The notes under the pieces are model-generated. The model was given only the letters and a program-made list of their open reading frames with translations, ran no database searches and was not told the origin of the DNA. From Leifsonia sp052114085 (lineage in GTDB: Bacteria; Actinomycetota; Actinomycetes; Actinomycetales; Microbacteriaceae), in contig NZ_JBFREB010000001.1 of the NCBI RefSeq assembly GCF_052114085.1, positions 1,736,001 to 1,800,000 on the forward strand: 64,000 bases of DNA, in the 5' to 3' direction. Below are positions 9,171-17,213 of this stretch, piece by piece. The first letter of the stretch is position 1, and each line of letters opens with the position of its first letter. A program made the position numbers and the translations under genes.

Positions 9171-9322
9171 AGCTCAATGAAAGTGGACGCTCCCGTCTAC
9201 CGACAGGCCTTGACAGCGGGTTCTCGTGAGTGTGGGCAGGCGCACGAGATCCTGTATTCCCGCGAGGCACCGCCGCGAGTTAGGGTTCAGCCGTCCGCAT
9301 CCGGGACGTCGAGGAGGTCGTC

Positions 9323-10168
9323 ATGTGCCGTTGGCTTGCATACTCGGGGGAGCCGCTCCGGCCATCCGAACTGATCCTGGACACCCAGCACTCGCTGGTG
9401 GCCATGTCACTCAACTCGCCGCTCGGCGCCGAGACCGTGAACGGCGACGGGTTCGGCTTCGGCTGGTATCCCGAAGACAAGAGCCACGGCAACACTCCCG
9501 CTCTCTTCCACAGCATCGAGCCTGCCTGGCACGACGAGAACCTGCGCGAGCTGACCAGCTCGATCGCCAGCCCACTGTTCTTCGGGCACGTCCGCGCCGC
9601 GGCCGGGCCGCCCATCCAGCAGTCCAACTGCCATCCGTTCCGGCATGAGAACTGGCTGTTCATGCACAACGGCTTCCTGGACGGCTTCCTGGAGATGAAG
9701 CGCGACCTGGTGCTCGCCATCGACCCGTCGCTGTTCCCGCTGATCCACGGTACGACGGACACCGAGGTGCTGTTCTACCTGGCGATCACACTCGGGCTGC
9801 AGGACGACCCGATCGCCGGCCTCGGGCGGGCGATCCGCATGGTGGAGTCGGTCGGCGAGAGCAAGGGCATCCACTTCCCGATGCAAGGTACTGTCGCCGT
9901 GTCCGACGGGAACACCCTGTGGGCTTTCCGGTACTCCACGTCGCTCAAGAGCCGGAGCCTGTACCACTCGGCGGCGATCCCGGAGCTGCGCGAGCTGTAC
10001 CCGGACGCCGCACGGCTGAACGTCTTCGGCGAGAAGGCCAAGGTCGTCGTCTCTGAGCCCCTGACCGACCTGCCCGGTGCGTTCGTCGAGCTCCCGGAGT
10101 CGACCGTGGCGGTGCTCGACGACTCCGGGTTTCACCACGAACCGTTCCTGGAGCGGACGGCGGCCTGA
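9323..10168 (+). CDS. Class II glutamine amidotransferase
   Basis: This 281-residue protein starts MCRWLAYSG, so Cys2 would become the N-terminal nucleophile after methionine removal, as in the YafJ/EgtC-type Gn-AT class II fold. Supporting motifs are NGDGFGFGW (residues 42-50), FFGHVRAA (residues 86-93) and FMHNG (residues 111-115). The length matches stand-alone YafJ-like amidotransferases. The physiological acceptor is unknown. A GAGGAGG ribosome-binding site precedes the start, and a hairpin follows the stop. Confidence 0.9.
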   Translation: MCRWLAYSGEPLRPSELILDTQHSLVAMSLNSPLGAETVNGDGFGFGWYPEDKSHGNTPALFHSIEPAWHDENLRELTSSIASPLFFGHVRAAAGPPIQQSNCHPFRHENWLFMHNGFLDGFLEMKRDLVLAIDPSLFPLIHGTTDTEVLFYLAITLGLQDDPIAGLGRAIRMVESVGESKGIHFPMQGTVAVSDGNTLWAFRYSTSLKSRSLYHSAAIPELRELYPDAARLNVFGEKAKVVVSEPLTDLPGAFVELPESTVAVLDDSGFHHEPFLERTAA

Positions 10169-10172
10169 GGCG

Positions 10173-10189
10173 CCGCCCGCTCCGGGCGG
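10173..10189. terminator. Bidirectional hairpin between convergent genes
   Basis: CCGCCCG (10173-10179) and CGGGCGG (10183-10189) form a 7-bp stem with a CTC loop, exactly between the amidotransferase stop and the FBP gene stop. There is no T-tract, as is common in high-GC genomes. Confidence 0.5.
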
Positions 10190-10678
10190 TCAGTCGCCGT
10201 CCTGGACCCGGCGGAGGAAGGCGTCGACGTGCGTGCGGAGGGCGTCGATCCGGTGCTGCCGCGCGGCCTCGACGTCGAATCCGACGTAGGCCGTGGGCGG
10301 GCGCTTCCGGACGTTCGCCGAGCACTCGAACTCGGCGCAGACCAGCGTGCCGAGCGTGTTGCCGTTGCGTCCGGCCTTTCCGGCGCGCTTCGCGATGAAG
10401 AAGACCACATCGTTGGGCAGGTGCACGTCTTCGCACCAGGAGCATTGCGGACGGGAGCGGATGCGGCCGTCGGCCTGCCGCAGGAGCACGCCGACCGGCG
10501 ATCCATCGACCTCGGCGACGACGTACCCGACGGCGGGCTGCCTGCGGTCGCGCCAGCCGAGGTAGTCGAGGTCGTCCCAGCGCAGCTGCGCCAGGTCGGG
10601 GAGGGTGAGCTCCTTGCGCTCGCGCTGCGACGCGTTGACGAAGGAGGATCTGAGCTGTTGCTCGGTAAGGGGAAGCAT
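10190..10678 (-). CDS. FBP (FusB-like) C-terminal zinc-finger protein
   Basis: This 162-residue protein starts MLPLTEQQL and contains a four-cysteine treble-clef zinc finger: C-x2-C at SWCEDVH, preceded by RPQC, then CAEFEC (residues about 116-121) after KAGRNGN. This is the FBP domain shared with FusB/FusC, which bind EF-G and protect ribosomes from fusidic acid. Whether this actinobacterial homologue protects translation is not shown. The ATG at 10678 is preferred over a longer reading because the upstream sequence holds strong hairpins and a possible leader peptide. The ribosome-binding site is weak, which fits translational control. Confidence 0.85.
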   Translation of the reverse strand: MLPLTEQQLRSSFVNASQRERKELTLPDLAQLRWDDLDYLGWRDRRQPAVGYVVAEVDGSPVGVLLRQADGRIRSRPQCSWCEDVHLPNDVVFFIAKRAGKAGRNGNTLGTLVCAEFECSANVRKRPPTAYVGFDVEAARQHRIDALRTHVDAFLRRVQDGD

Positions 10679-10980
10679 GGAGAACGCCTGACTGTCGTGA
10701 ATCGGTCGTGAGCGGACGAGTCGTCCGCGGAACCGCCGCCGGGCACGCCGGATCGACGGGGGAGCGCGCCCGAGGGCGCGCGGGATCACCGAGAAGGGGA
10801 CAGCGCTATCTCGCGCCGGCGCTGAGCGCGCCGACGACCTCCAGACGCCCGGCTTCCGCGAGCGCGGCGGGCTGCGAGATGAGCGGATTCACGAATCCAC
10901 TCTAACCCGGCGCGGCGAATCCACCGGTGCGGGTGTCGGCGGTCCCAGGCAGACTGGCTGGCAACCGAGAGGGGAACGTC
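10679..10980. promoter_or_regulatory. 302-bp leader region of the FBP gene
   Basis: On the minus strand this stretch holds a -10-like TAGAGT (10899-10904), a leaderless GTG frame of 28 codons (10806-10892), a GCGCGCCC/GGGCGCGC hairpin (10764-10781) and a second palindrome GCGGACGA/TCGTCCGC (10712-10728) just before the FBP start. On the plus strand it also carries the short RidA upstream region. No other gene is apparent. Confidence 0.45.
10806..10892 (-). CDS. Putative 28-aa leader peptide upstream of FBP gene
   Basis: A GTG start at 10892 falls about 7 nt after the -10-like TAGAGT, so the transcript would be leaderless. The peptide reads VNPLISQPAALAEAG and continues to a TAG at 10806-10808. 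It is followed by two strong hairpins before the FBP gene. The composition looks protein-like, but so short a frame can occur by chance. It is recorded as a candidate attenuating leader only. Confidence 0.3.
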   Translation of the reverse strand: MNPLISQPAALAEAGRLEVVGALSAGAR

Positions 10981-11370
10981 ATGACCGGAACACCGACACC
11001 TGTCGACCCGCCCCAGCTTTACCGAAGCCCGGCCTTCGCCCAGGGCATGATCCTGCCGGAGGGTCCCGTGCTGTTCATCGGCGGTCAGAACGGGGTGGAT
11101 GCGGAAGGCGCGCTGCTCGAAGGGCTCCGGCAGCAGACCGAGCAGGCGTTACGCAATCTGCTCGCGGTGCTCGCCGAGGCGGGCAGCGGGCCGGAGCACG
11201 TGGTGAAGCTGAACATCTATCTCGCACCGGGCATCGACCCGACGGACGGCTACGCCGCGACGCGGACGGTGTGGGGTGATCAGCGGACCTCGGTGACCGT
11301 GCTCGCGGTCGCCCCGGCACGCCCGGGCGCCCTGGTCGAGATCGACGCCGTGGCCGCTGTGCCCCGCTGA
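10981..11370 (+). CDS. RidA family protein
   Basis: This 129-residue protein belongs to the YjgF/YER057c/UK114 fold. The opening strand (LYRSPAFAQGMILP), the GQNGVDAEG turn, the helix QTEQALRNLLAVLAEAGSGPEHVVKLNIYL (in part) and the ending VEIDAVAAVP are typical. RidA proteins deaminate reactive enamine/imine intermediates from PLP enzymes. The conserved Arg expected near residue 105 is not clearly aligned (a VTVLAVAPA segment is seen), so this may be an Rid subfamily member without deaminase activity. Start: ATG 10981 after GAGGGGAA. Confidence 0.85.
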   Translation: MTGTPTPVDPPQLYRSPAFAQGMILPEGPVLFIGGQNGVDAEGALLEGLRQQTEQALRNLLAVLAEAGSGPEHVVKLNIYLAPGIDPTDGYAATRTVWGDQRTSVTVLAVAPARPGALVEIDAVAAVPR

Positions 11371-11376
11371 CGGCGC

Positions 11377-11610
11377 CTACTCGTCGCGGGCGTCCGGAGC
11401 GTCGAACTCGGTGAGCTCCTCGACGACGGCTTCACCTTCGTCGCCGGTGTCGTCGCGGCCGCCGTCGTCGGCCGCCTCGTCTCCCGAGGGACCCGTGTGA
11501 AACGCGCCCGTACCCTCGTCGAGCGTGCCCTCGCCGTCGGGGTAGCCCGCGTCGTCCGGGTACTCGCTCCCGCGCGTCCCATCCGCCCCGACTTCTTCTG
11601 AATCGGCCAT
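11377..11610 (-). CDS. Small acidic hypothetical protein with EYPD-AGYPDG motif
   Basis: This 77-residue protein is very acidic (roughly one third Asp/Glu) and low in complexity, so it is probably intrinsically disordered. Residues 16-30 read EYPDDAGYPDGEGTL. Nearly the same 15 residues (13 identical) occur at the N-terminus of the acetyltransferase at 29705. The ATG at 11610 follows GGAGGAG. The function is unknown; the shared motif suggests a common docking or sorting element. It converges with the RidA gene, 6 bp away. Confidence 0.7.
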   Translation of the reverse strand: MADSEEVGADGTRGSEYPDDAGYPDGEGTLDEGTGAFHTGPSGDEAADDGGRDDTGDEGEAVVEELTEFDAPDARDE

Positions 11611-11696
11611 CTCGCTCCTCCTTGGATCCGTTCTGGAAATCATCCACCGGGGACGCCGGTCAGAACAGCCCCGATCGACGCGTGCACTAGGGTCAA

Positions 11697-13619
11697 GTGG
11701 TGGTGGAAAGTGGAGTGGTGCCCGACGAATCGGAGCGCCGCAGGCTCGAGGAGTGCGTCACAGAGCCGATCCGGACCCCGGGCCGAATCCAGTCGTTCGG
11801 GATGCTCCTCGTCGTCGACGTGGCGACGTACACGATCGTGACCGTCAGCGAGAACGCCGCTCCATGGCTCGGGCAGTCGGTCTCCGTCCTCGCCAGCCCG
11901 ACGCTCGAGTGGAGCGTCACCGCAGAGACCCACGGCGCCCCGATCCGGGTAGAGGTCGGCGACGAGACCTTCGACGCGGTCACGCACAGCCTCGGTGACC
12001 GCGTTCTCATAGAGCTGGAGCCCACGGGCGGAACCCCGGACCTTCCGACCGCCTCGGTCGTCGGCGCGATCCGCTCGCTCGGGATGCTGGCCGGAGCCGA
12101 TGAGCTGCGGCAGGCTGTCGCCGAGGAGGTCAAACGCATCAGCGGTTTCGACCGGGTCATGGTGTACCGCTTCTTCGAAGACGGACACGGCGAGGTCGCG
12201 GGCGAAGCGTCCGAGCCCGATATGGAGGCGTACCGCGGCCTGCACTTCCCGGCCTCCGACATCCCGCAGCAGGCGCGGTCGCTGTACCTGACCAAGCTCT
12301 CGCGGCAGATCGTCAGCACCGAGGACGAAGGAACTCCGCTCCTCTCCGTCCACGAGTCCGCGCCGCTGGATCTGAGCAGCGCAGAGCTGCGCGCCGTCTC
12401 ACCGCACCATTTGCAGTTCATGCGGAACATGGGCCAGGCCTCGACCGTGTCCTTCTCGATGATCCAGGACGATCGGCTCATCGGCATGATCACCTGTGCA
12501 CACCGCACCGAACGGCGCATGCCGATCCTGCTGCGTCGCGCGCTGGAGGTGCTGACGACGCAGGTGACCCTTCAGCTGGCGGCACTCGAGTCGATCGCTC
12601 AGCTGCGCCGTGATCTGGCCGTCCGGGAGCAGCGGGCCGCCGTGCTCGCGGGCATCCCGTCGTCCGACGATCCGCTGCTGACGCTCGCGGAGAACGGGCT
12701 GGAGCTCTGCCGGCTGGTCGGTGCGGACGGCGCCATTCTGGCGATCGACGGCGTAAGCCGTAGCGTCGGATCCGTCCCGCTCACCGATCGCAGCCTGCTG
12801 CTCTCGGCCGCCGGGATCGAGCCGCTCAGCTCGCAGGAACTCGGCCGCACGCATCCTGCACTCGCCGTGCTGATGCCCGGGTTCGCCGGCCTGATGGTCG
12901 TGCCGGTCGGCGCCCACGGGGTCCTGCTGTTCTTCCGGCACGAAGTCACGCGGGTCATCCGCTGGCTGGGCGACCAGACGGCGGCCAACCGCGACACGGC
13001 GCTCTCGCCGCGTCGTTCGTTCTCGGAGTGGCGCCAGAGCGTCGGGGGCTCGTCGCTGCCCTGGGGATCGACCGCGGGGGAGGCGCGCGAGCTGGGCCGC
13101 GATCTCGCGCGAGCGCTCGACCGGCGCCGCGAGGCGCACCTCGCGCAGCTGGCACTCGTCGATCACCTCACCGGCCTGCACAACCGTCGGTCGTTCGAGC
13201 ACCTGCTCGAGAAGTCCGTCACCGAGGTCGAGGGTGGCGTGCTGCTGTTCCTCGACCTGGACGGCTTCAAGGCCATCAACGATCGCCACGGGCACGAGAC
13301 CGGGGATGCGGTGCTGCGCGTCATCGCCGAGCGGCTCACCCGGGGCAGTCGGGTGACGGACGTCATCTCGCGGCTGGCCGGTGATGAGTTCGTCGTGCTC
13401 AGCGCGGGCGCCACCCCGGAGGACGGCGAGCGGTTCGCCGCCCGTCTGGTCCAGGAGATCGCCCAGCCGATCGATACGGCTCGTGGCCCGATGAGCGTCA
13501 CCGCCTCGTGTGGCATCATCCCGATCGAGCCGGGCCTGACTGCGAAGCAACTCCTCTCGGCGGCCGACGCCGCGATGTACCGCGCCAAGAACACGGGACG
13601 CAACCGGGTCTCGCGCTGA
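11697..13619 (+). CDS. Bacteriophytochrome-diguanylate cyclase
   Basis: This 640-residue photoreceptor has PAS-like, GAF, PHY and GGDEF domains in order. Cys20 in the pattern C-x2-EPI-x2-PG-x-IQ is the bilin-attachment cysteine of bacteriophytochromes. The GAF domain (about 133-300) has PASDIP (185-190) and SPHHLQ (235-240), so His238 corresponds to the chromophore-contacting histidine. The PHY tongue has PRRSF (438-442) as the PRxSF motif. The cyclase has AGDEF (561-565), a usually active variant of GGDEF, with the RVTD inhibitory site (552-555). It should make c-di-GMP from two GTP under red/far-red control. Starts are a run of GTG codons from 11697; which is used is unclear. No heme oxygenase gene is nearby. 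Confidence 0.93.
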   Translation: MVVESGVVPDESERRRLEECVTEPIRTPGRIQSFGMLLVVDVATYTIVTVSENAAPWLGQSVSVLASPTLEWSVTAETHGAPIRVEVGDETFDAVTHSLGDRVLIELEPTGGTPDLPTASVVGAIRSLGMLAGADELRQAVAEEVKRISGFDRVMVYRFFEDGHGEVAGEASEPDMEAYRGLHFPASDIPQQARSLYLTKLSRQIVSTEDEGTPLLSVHESAPLDLSSAELRAVSPHHLQFMRNMGQASTVSFSMIQDDRLIGMITCAHRTERRMPILLRRALEVLTTQVTLQLAALESIAQLRRDLAVREQRAAVLAGIPSSDDPLLTLAENGLELCRLVGADGAILAIDGVSRSVGSVPLTDRSLLLSAAGIEPLSSQELGRTHPALAVLMPGFAGLMVVPVGAHGVLLFFRHEVTRVIRWLGDQTAANRDTALSPRRSFSEWRQSVGGSSLPWGSTAGEARELGRDLARALDRRREAHLAQLALVDHLTGLHNRRSFEHLLEKSVTEVEGGVLLFLDLDGFKAINDRHGHETGDAVLRVIAERLTRGSRVTDVISRLAGDEFVVLSAGATPEDGERFAARLVQEIAQPIDTARGPMSVTASCGIIPIEPGLTAKQLLSAADAAMYRAKNTGRNRVSR

Positions 13620-13628
13620 GGGCCGCCG

Positions 13629-13763
13629 CACATTCGGCACGAATGTCACTATTAGTGCCTCCGAAAACGACATTCGGCACGAATCTCCCGTGGTCAGCGC
13701 CGACGACATTCGGCACGAATGTCACTTATGGCGGCTCCAGAGGCGACATTCGGCACGAATCTC
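13629..13763. repeat. Family A intergenic repeat array, locus 1 (four copies)
   Basis: Four copies of GACATTCGGCACGAATSTC start at 13629, 13669, 13705 and 13745 (pitch 40, 36 and 40 bp). Each is a near-palindrome of ATTCG and CGAAT around GCA; the best copy (13705-13723) has 8-bp arms. Copies alternate GAATGTC and GAATCTC ends, so the array looks like a duplicated unit of about 76 bp. It lies between the phytochrome stop and the methyltransferase start. Confidence 0.9.
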
Positions 13764-13791
13764 GACGGTGGTGGCGACTAGTGTCGCGGGC

Positions 13792-14535
13792 ATGCCCGAC
13801 CCGCAGCATTTCGACCGGCACGCCGACCTCTACGATCGCGCCCGGCCGCCGTACCCTGACGCGCTCGGGAAGAGGCTCGCCGAGCTCGGGCTTCTTGTCG
13901 CCAGCCACCGGGCGGTCGACCTGGGCGCGGGCACCGGGCAGGCCACGGGCATCCTGGTCGACGCGGGGATGGACGTGACCGCGGTCGAGCCCGGGCCGGC
14001 TCTCGCGGCCAGACTCCGTGAGCGATTCCCCGACGTCCACGTCGTGCGGGATACCGCCGAGGCCGTAAAGCTGCCGCCCGCATCGTTTAACCTGGCAACG
14101 GCTGCGACGGCGGTGCACTGGTTCGACCTGGATGTGGTGCTGCCCAAGCTGCACACGGCCCTCGTGCCCGGTGGTCGGCTGGCGGTGTGGCGCAACGCCT
14201 ACGGCGACCGGTCCGTGCCCGTGACGCCGTTCCGCGACCGCATCGGTCAAATCGTCGCTCGTCGCGGTGCACCGCCGCGGCGGCTCCCGGACGAAGCGGA
14301 CACCTCCCGCTGGGCCACGCTGCTTCAGGCCGGCGGCTACTTCGAGCCAGTGCACCTAGAGGACTTCCACTGGAGCATCGAGCTCGACGAGGATGCGGTG
14401 CGCGGCCTCTTCACCACTTTCAGCGACTGGTCGGTCGCAGAAGCTGAGCAGGCGGCCGAGGCCGCTCGCGACCTCGGTGGCACCGTGACCGAGCACTACC
14501 TCACGCCGCTCATCGTGCTCGCCCGCACCGACTGA
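13792..14535 (+). CDS. SAM-dependent methyltransferase
   Basis: This 247-residue class I methyltransferase begins MPDPQHFDRHADLYDRARP, the opening of many small-molecule methyltransferases. Motif I is VDLGAGTGQATG (residues 40-51), motif II ends VTAVEPG (62-68), and ATAATAVHWFD follows around 101-111. The substrate is unknown. The ATG at 13792 is preferred because an upstream in-frame extension would translate the repeat array. The C-terminal domain is of ordinary length. Confidence 0.87.
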   Translation: MPDPQHFDRHADLYDRARPPYPDALGKRLAELGLLVASHRAVDLGAGTGQATGILVDAGMDVTAVEPGPALAARLRERFPDVHVVRDTAEAVKLPPASFNLATAATAVHWFDLDVVLPKLHTALVPGGRLAVWRNAYGDRSVPVTPFRDRIGQIVARRGAPPRRLPDEADTSRWATLLQAGGYFEPVHLEDFHWSIELDEDAVRGLFTTFSDWSVAEAEQAAEAARDLGGTVTEHYLTPLIVLARTD

Positions 14536-14637
14536 CCCGACGCCGCCGCCATCCGCGCGAGCACAGGTGTCGATCCTGCGGCTTTCCGTTCGACGTCTGG
14601 TCAGGAGATGATCCTCGACAACAGGAGGCAGTGCACG

Positions 14638-15000
14638 ATGAGCGAATACATGATCCTGATCCAGGGCGACCCGAAGCGCTGGGAGACGATGACGGACGAC
14701 GAGAGAGCGGAGATCGACACCGCACACGGCGAATTCCGCCGGCGGGCCGGCGACGCGATCCGGGCCTCCGGCGAGTTGCAGGGCCCGGAAACAGCGGTGA
14801 CCGTCCGGCGCGGAGACAGCGGCGAACCGGTCACCGTGGACGGACCGTTCACCGAAGCGAAGGAGGTCGTCGGCGGCTTCTACCTGCTCGACGTCCCCGA
14901 TGTGGAGGCAGCGGTCGCGCTCGCCTCGGTGCTGGCCGAGACCCGGCACGACCACAGCGGAGTCCAGGTGCAACCGCTGGTGGATCACTCCGCGGGGTGA
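14638..15000 (+). CDS. YCII/DGPF-domain protein
   Basis: This 120-residue protein has the characteristic DGPF motif (VTVDGPFTEAKEVVGGFYLLDV, in part) and the opening EYMILIQGDPKRW of the YciI-related DGPF family. Such proteins are frequently linked to ECF sigma factor genes, but none is adjacent here. The enzymatic role is unknown. An AGGAGG ribosome-binding site (14623-14628) fixes the ATG at 14638. Confidence 0.87.
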   Translation: MSEYMILIQGDPKRWETMTDDERAEIDTAHGEFRRRAGDAIRASGELQGPETAVTVRRGDSGEPVTVDGPFTEAKEVVGGFYLLDVPDVEAAVALASVLAETRHDHSGVQVQPLVDHSAG

Positions 15001-15011
15001 GTGGTTCCCCC

Positions 15012-15086
15012 GGGATGCCGTTCCGTTCGCGTCGGGTTGAGACGTTTTCGCTTACGAAGTCGTTTCCACGTCTGGTTCGGCATCCC
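15012..15086. repeat. Nested inverted repeat after the DGPF gene
   Basis: GGGATGCCG (15012-15020) pairs with CGGCATCCC (15078-15086), and inside it AGACGT pairs with ACGTCT. It could be a large transcription-terminating hairpin or a footprint of a small element. No gene lies in the loop. Confidence 0.45.
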
Positions 15087-15143
15087 CGGGCCAGGACAAC
15101 GCTAAGGGAAGCAAACCCAGGTCCTCAATTTCGGGGACAGAAA

Positions 15144-15160
15144 CCGTCAACAGTTGACGG
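15144..15160. promoter_or_regulatory. 17-bp palindrome upstream of VOC gene
   Basis: CCGTCAAC-A-GTTGACGG is a perfect palindrome, 68 bp before the VOC gene start. A second one, GCTGAC-AGA-GTCAGC (15193-15207), lies closer to the start. Both are candidate operators; no regulator gene adjoins them. Confidence 0.45.
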
Positions 15161-15228
15161 GGAGGCTGCGCGCGCACCATGGTCGGTGATGTGCTGACAG
15201 AGTCAGCGACGCACGATCGGGGGATGAC

Positions 15229-15579
15229 ATGGCAGTGACGGGCATCGGCGGGCTGTTCTTCCGCAGTCGCGACCCGGAGGCGCGGGCGGCCTGGTATCGG
15301 GAGCACCTCGGAATCGACGCCGGCCAGGACGCGGTGTGGACGCAGGCGTCCGGCATGACCGTATTCGCGCCGTTTCCGGCAGATTCCGACTACTTCGCCG
15401 CCGACCAGCCGTTCATGCTGAATCTGCGGATCAGCGGTCTGGACGCGCTGGTGGCCTCGCTCGAATCCGCAGGCATCCCGGTCGAGCGGCGTCCCGAGTG
15501 GGAGGGGGAGTACGGGCGATTCGCGCGCATCCACGATCTGGAGGGGCTCCCCATCGAGCTGTGGGAGCCGGCCGGCTGA
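15229..15579 (+). CDS. VOC family glyoxalase-like protein
   Basis: This 116-residue protein has a two-module VOC fold: GIGGLFFRSRDPEARAAWY at the start and FARIHDLEGLPIELWEP at the end. The Glu in IELWEP corresponds to a metal ligand in many VOC enzymes. The likely substrate is unknown; glyoxalase- or dioxygenase-type chemistry is possible. It is convergent with the ABC exporter genes, and a hairpin (15613-15636) lies between. Confidence 0.85.
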   Translation: MAVTGIGGLFFRSRDPEARAAWYREHLGIDAGQDAVWTQASGMTVFAPFPADSDYFAADQPFMLNLRISGLDALVASLESAGIPVERRPEWEGEYGRFARIHDLEGLPIELWEPAG

Positions 15580-15612
15580 GCGCCGCACTCGCTGATCCCG
15601 GGGTACGGCAGA

Positions 15613-15636
15613 GCCCGCCTCCGCAGGGAGACGGGC
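15613..15636. terminator. Hairpin between convergent VOC and ABC permease genes
   Basis: GCCCGCCTCC (15613-15622) pairs with GGAGACGGGC (15627-15636) with one mismatch and a short loop. It is placed where a shared terminator would be expected. Confidence 0.45.
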
Positions 15637-15651
15637 GCCGTTGGTGCATGT

Positions 15652-16416
15652 TCAGTTGAACTTGCGGCGGTACTTGGCGATCGCGAACGCGTAGGCGACG
15701 ATCAGGATGCCGACCAGCCAGGCGAGGGCGACCCAGATGTCCGTGCCGACCGGCTGCCCGGCGAAGAGTGCCCGGATGGTGTCCACGATGGAGGTGACCG
15801 GCTGATTCTCCGCGAACCAGGCGACCGGTGCGGGCATGGAGTCCGTCGGCACGAATGCGGAGCTGATGAACGGCAGGAAGATGAGCGGGTAGCTGAACGC
15901 ACTCGCCCCATCCACTGTCTTCGCCGAGAGGCCGGCGATGACAGCGATCCAGGTCAGCGCGAGCGTGAACAGGATCAGGATGCCCGCGACGGCGAGCCAC
16001 ACCGCAACCGATGCTCCGGTGCGGAAGCCCATGATCAGTGCGACGCCGATGACCAGCGCGACGGAGACGACGTTCGCCACCAGCGAGGTGAGGACGTGCG
16101 CCCACAGCACCGACGACCGGGCGATCGGCATCGACTGGAAGCGCTCGAAGATGCCGCCCTGCAGGTCCAGGAACAGCCGGTACGAGGTGTACGCGATGCC
16201 GGAGGCGATGGTGATGAGGAGGATGCCGGGAAGCATGTAGTCGATGTACGACTCGTTCGACCCGAGCTGGATGGCCCCGCCGAGCACGTACACGAAGAGC
16301 AGCATCAGGGCGATCGGGGTGACCGCCGTGGTGATGATCGTGTCGGGACTGCGGAGGATGTGGCGGAGCGACCGGCCCGTGAGGGTACGCGTGTCGCTCA
16401 GGACGTAGGTGCTCAT
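15652..16416 (-). CDS. ABC-2 type exporter permease (DrrB-like)
   Basis: This 254-residue membrane protein has six hydrophobic segments and the ABC-2 permease pattern around MLPGILLITIASGIAYTSYR and GGIFERFQSMPIARSSVLWA (residues 74-114). It is the last gene of the padR-DUF1048-ATPase-permease operon and overlaps the ATPase stop by 4 bp (ATGA). Together with the ATPase it should form a DrrAB-type half-transporter dimer for export of drugs or other amphiphiles. The real substrate is unknown. Confidence 0.92.
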   Translation of the reverse strand: MSTYVLSDTRTLTGRSLRHILRSPDTIITTAVTPIALMLLFVYVLGGAIQLGSNESYIDYMLPGILLITIASGIAYTSYRLFLDLQGGIFERFQSMPIARSSVLWAHVLTSLVANVVSVALVIGVALIMGFRTGASVAVWLAVAGILILFTLALTWIAVIAGLSAKTVDGASAFSYPLIFLPFISSAFVPTDSMPAPVAWFAENQPVTSIVDTIRALFAGQPVGTDIWVALAWLVGILIVAYAFAIAKYRRKFN

Positions 16417-17213
16417 CGGAGTTCCCTTTCTGTCTCTGCGCTGGTGTCGTCGTCGCCGACGAGGGCGAGGAAGACCTCTTCGAGGGTGGGCTGCTTCTCC
16501 ACATACTCGACCGTGGCCGTCGGAAGGAGCTTCTTCAGTTCGGCGAGGGTGCCGTTCTGGATGATGGTCCCCTTGTGCAGGATCGCGATCCGGTCGGCCA
16601 GCTGCTCCGCCTCGTCGAGGTACTGCGTGGTGAGCAGGACGGTCGTCCCGGTGCGGGCCAACTCCTTCACCGTGTCCCAGACCTCGATGCGCGCCTGGGG
16701 GTCGAGGCCGGTGGTCGGCTCGTCCAGGAAGATGACCGGCGGGTCGCCGATCAGGCTCATCGCGATGTCGAGCCGGCGACGCATCCCTCCCGAGTAGGTG
16801 CCCGCTTTGCGCGCACCCGCGTCGCTGAGCGAGAAGCGGGCGAGCATCCGGTCCGCGATCTCACCGGGGTTCTTCAGATGCCGCAACTTGGCGACCAGGA
16901 TGAGGTTCTCCCGCCCGGTCAGCACCTCGTCGACCGCCGCGAACTGGCCGGTCAGGCTCAGCGAGCTGCGCACCTCCGCCTGAGAGGTCGACACGTCGTA
17001 GCCGTGCACGCTCGCGCTGCCGCCGTCGGCCTTGAGCAAGGTCGAGAGGATGCGGACGAGCGTGGTCTTGCCGGCCCCGTTGGAGCCGAGCAGGGCGAAG
17101 ATCGTGCCGGGGGCGACGTCGAAGTCGACACCGCGCAGCACCTCCAGGTCCTTGAAGGACTTCGTGATGCCCTGCACCCGGATGGCCGGGTCGAGAGTGG
17201 TGGTGGTGGTCAT
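16413..17213 (-). CDS. ABC transporter ATP-binding protein (DrrA-like)
   Basis: This 266-residue ATPase has Walker A GSNGAGKTT (43-51), signature YSGGMRRRLDIA, Walker B VIFLDEPTTGLD and the switch His region LLTTQYLDEAEQLADRI. The C-terminal extension with the pattern TLEEVFLALVGDD is typical of daunorubicin-resistance DrrA proteins. It partners the downstream permease. Its start overlaps the DUF1048 stop. Expression is expected to be controlled by the PadR gene at the operon head. Confidence 0.95.
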   Translation of the reverse strand: MTTTTTLDPAIRVQGITKSFKDLEVLRGVDFDVAPGTIFALLGSNGAGKTTLVRILSTLLKADGGSASVHGYDVSTSQAEVRSSLSLTGQFAAVDEVLTGRENLILVAKLRHLKNPGEIADRMLARFSLSDAGARKAGTYSGGMRRRLDIAMSLIGDPPVIFLDEPTTGLDPQARIEVWDTVKELARTGTTVLLTTQYLDEAEQLADRIAILHKGTIIQNGTLAELKKLLPTATVEYVEKQPTLEEVFLALVGDDDTSAETERELR

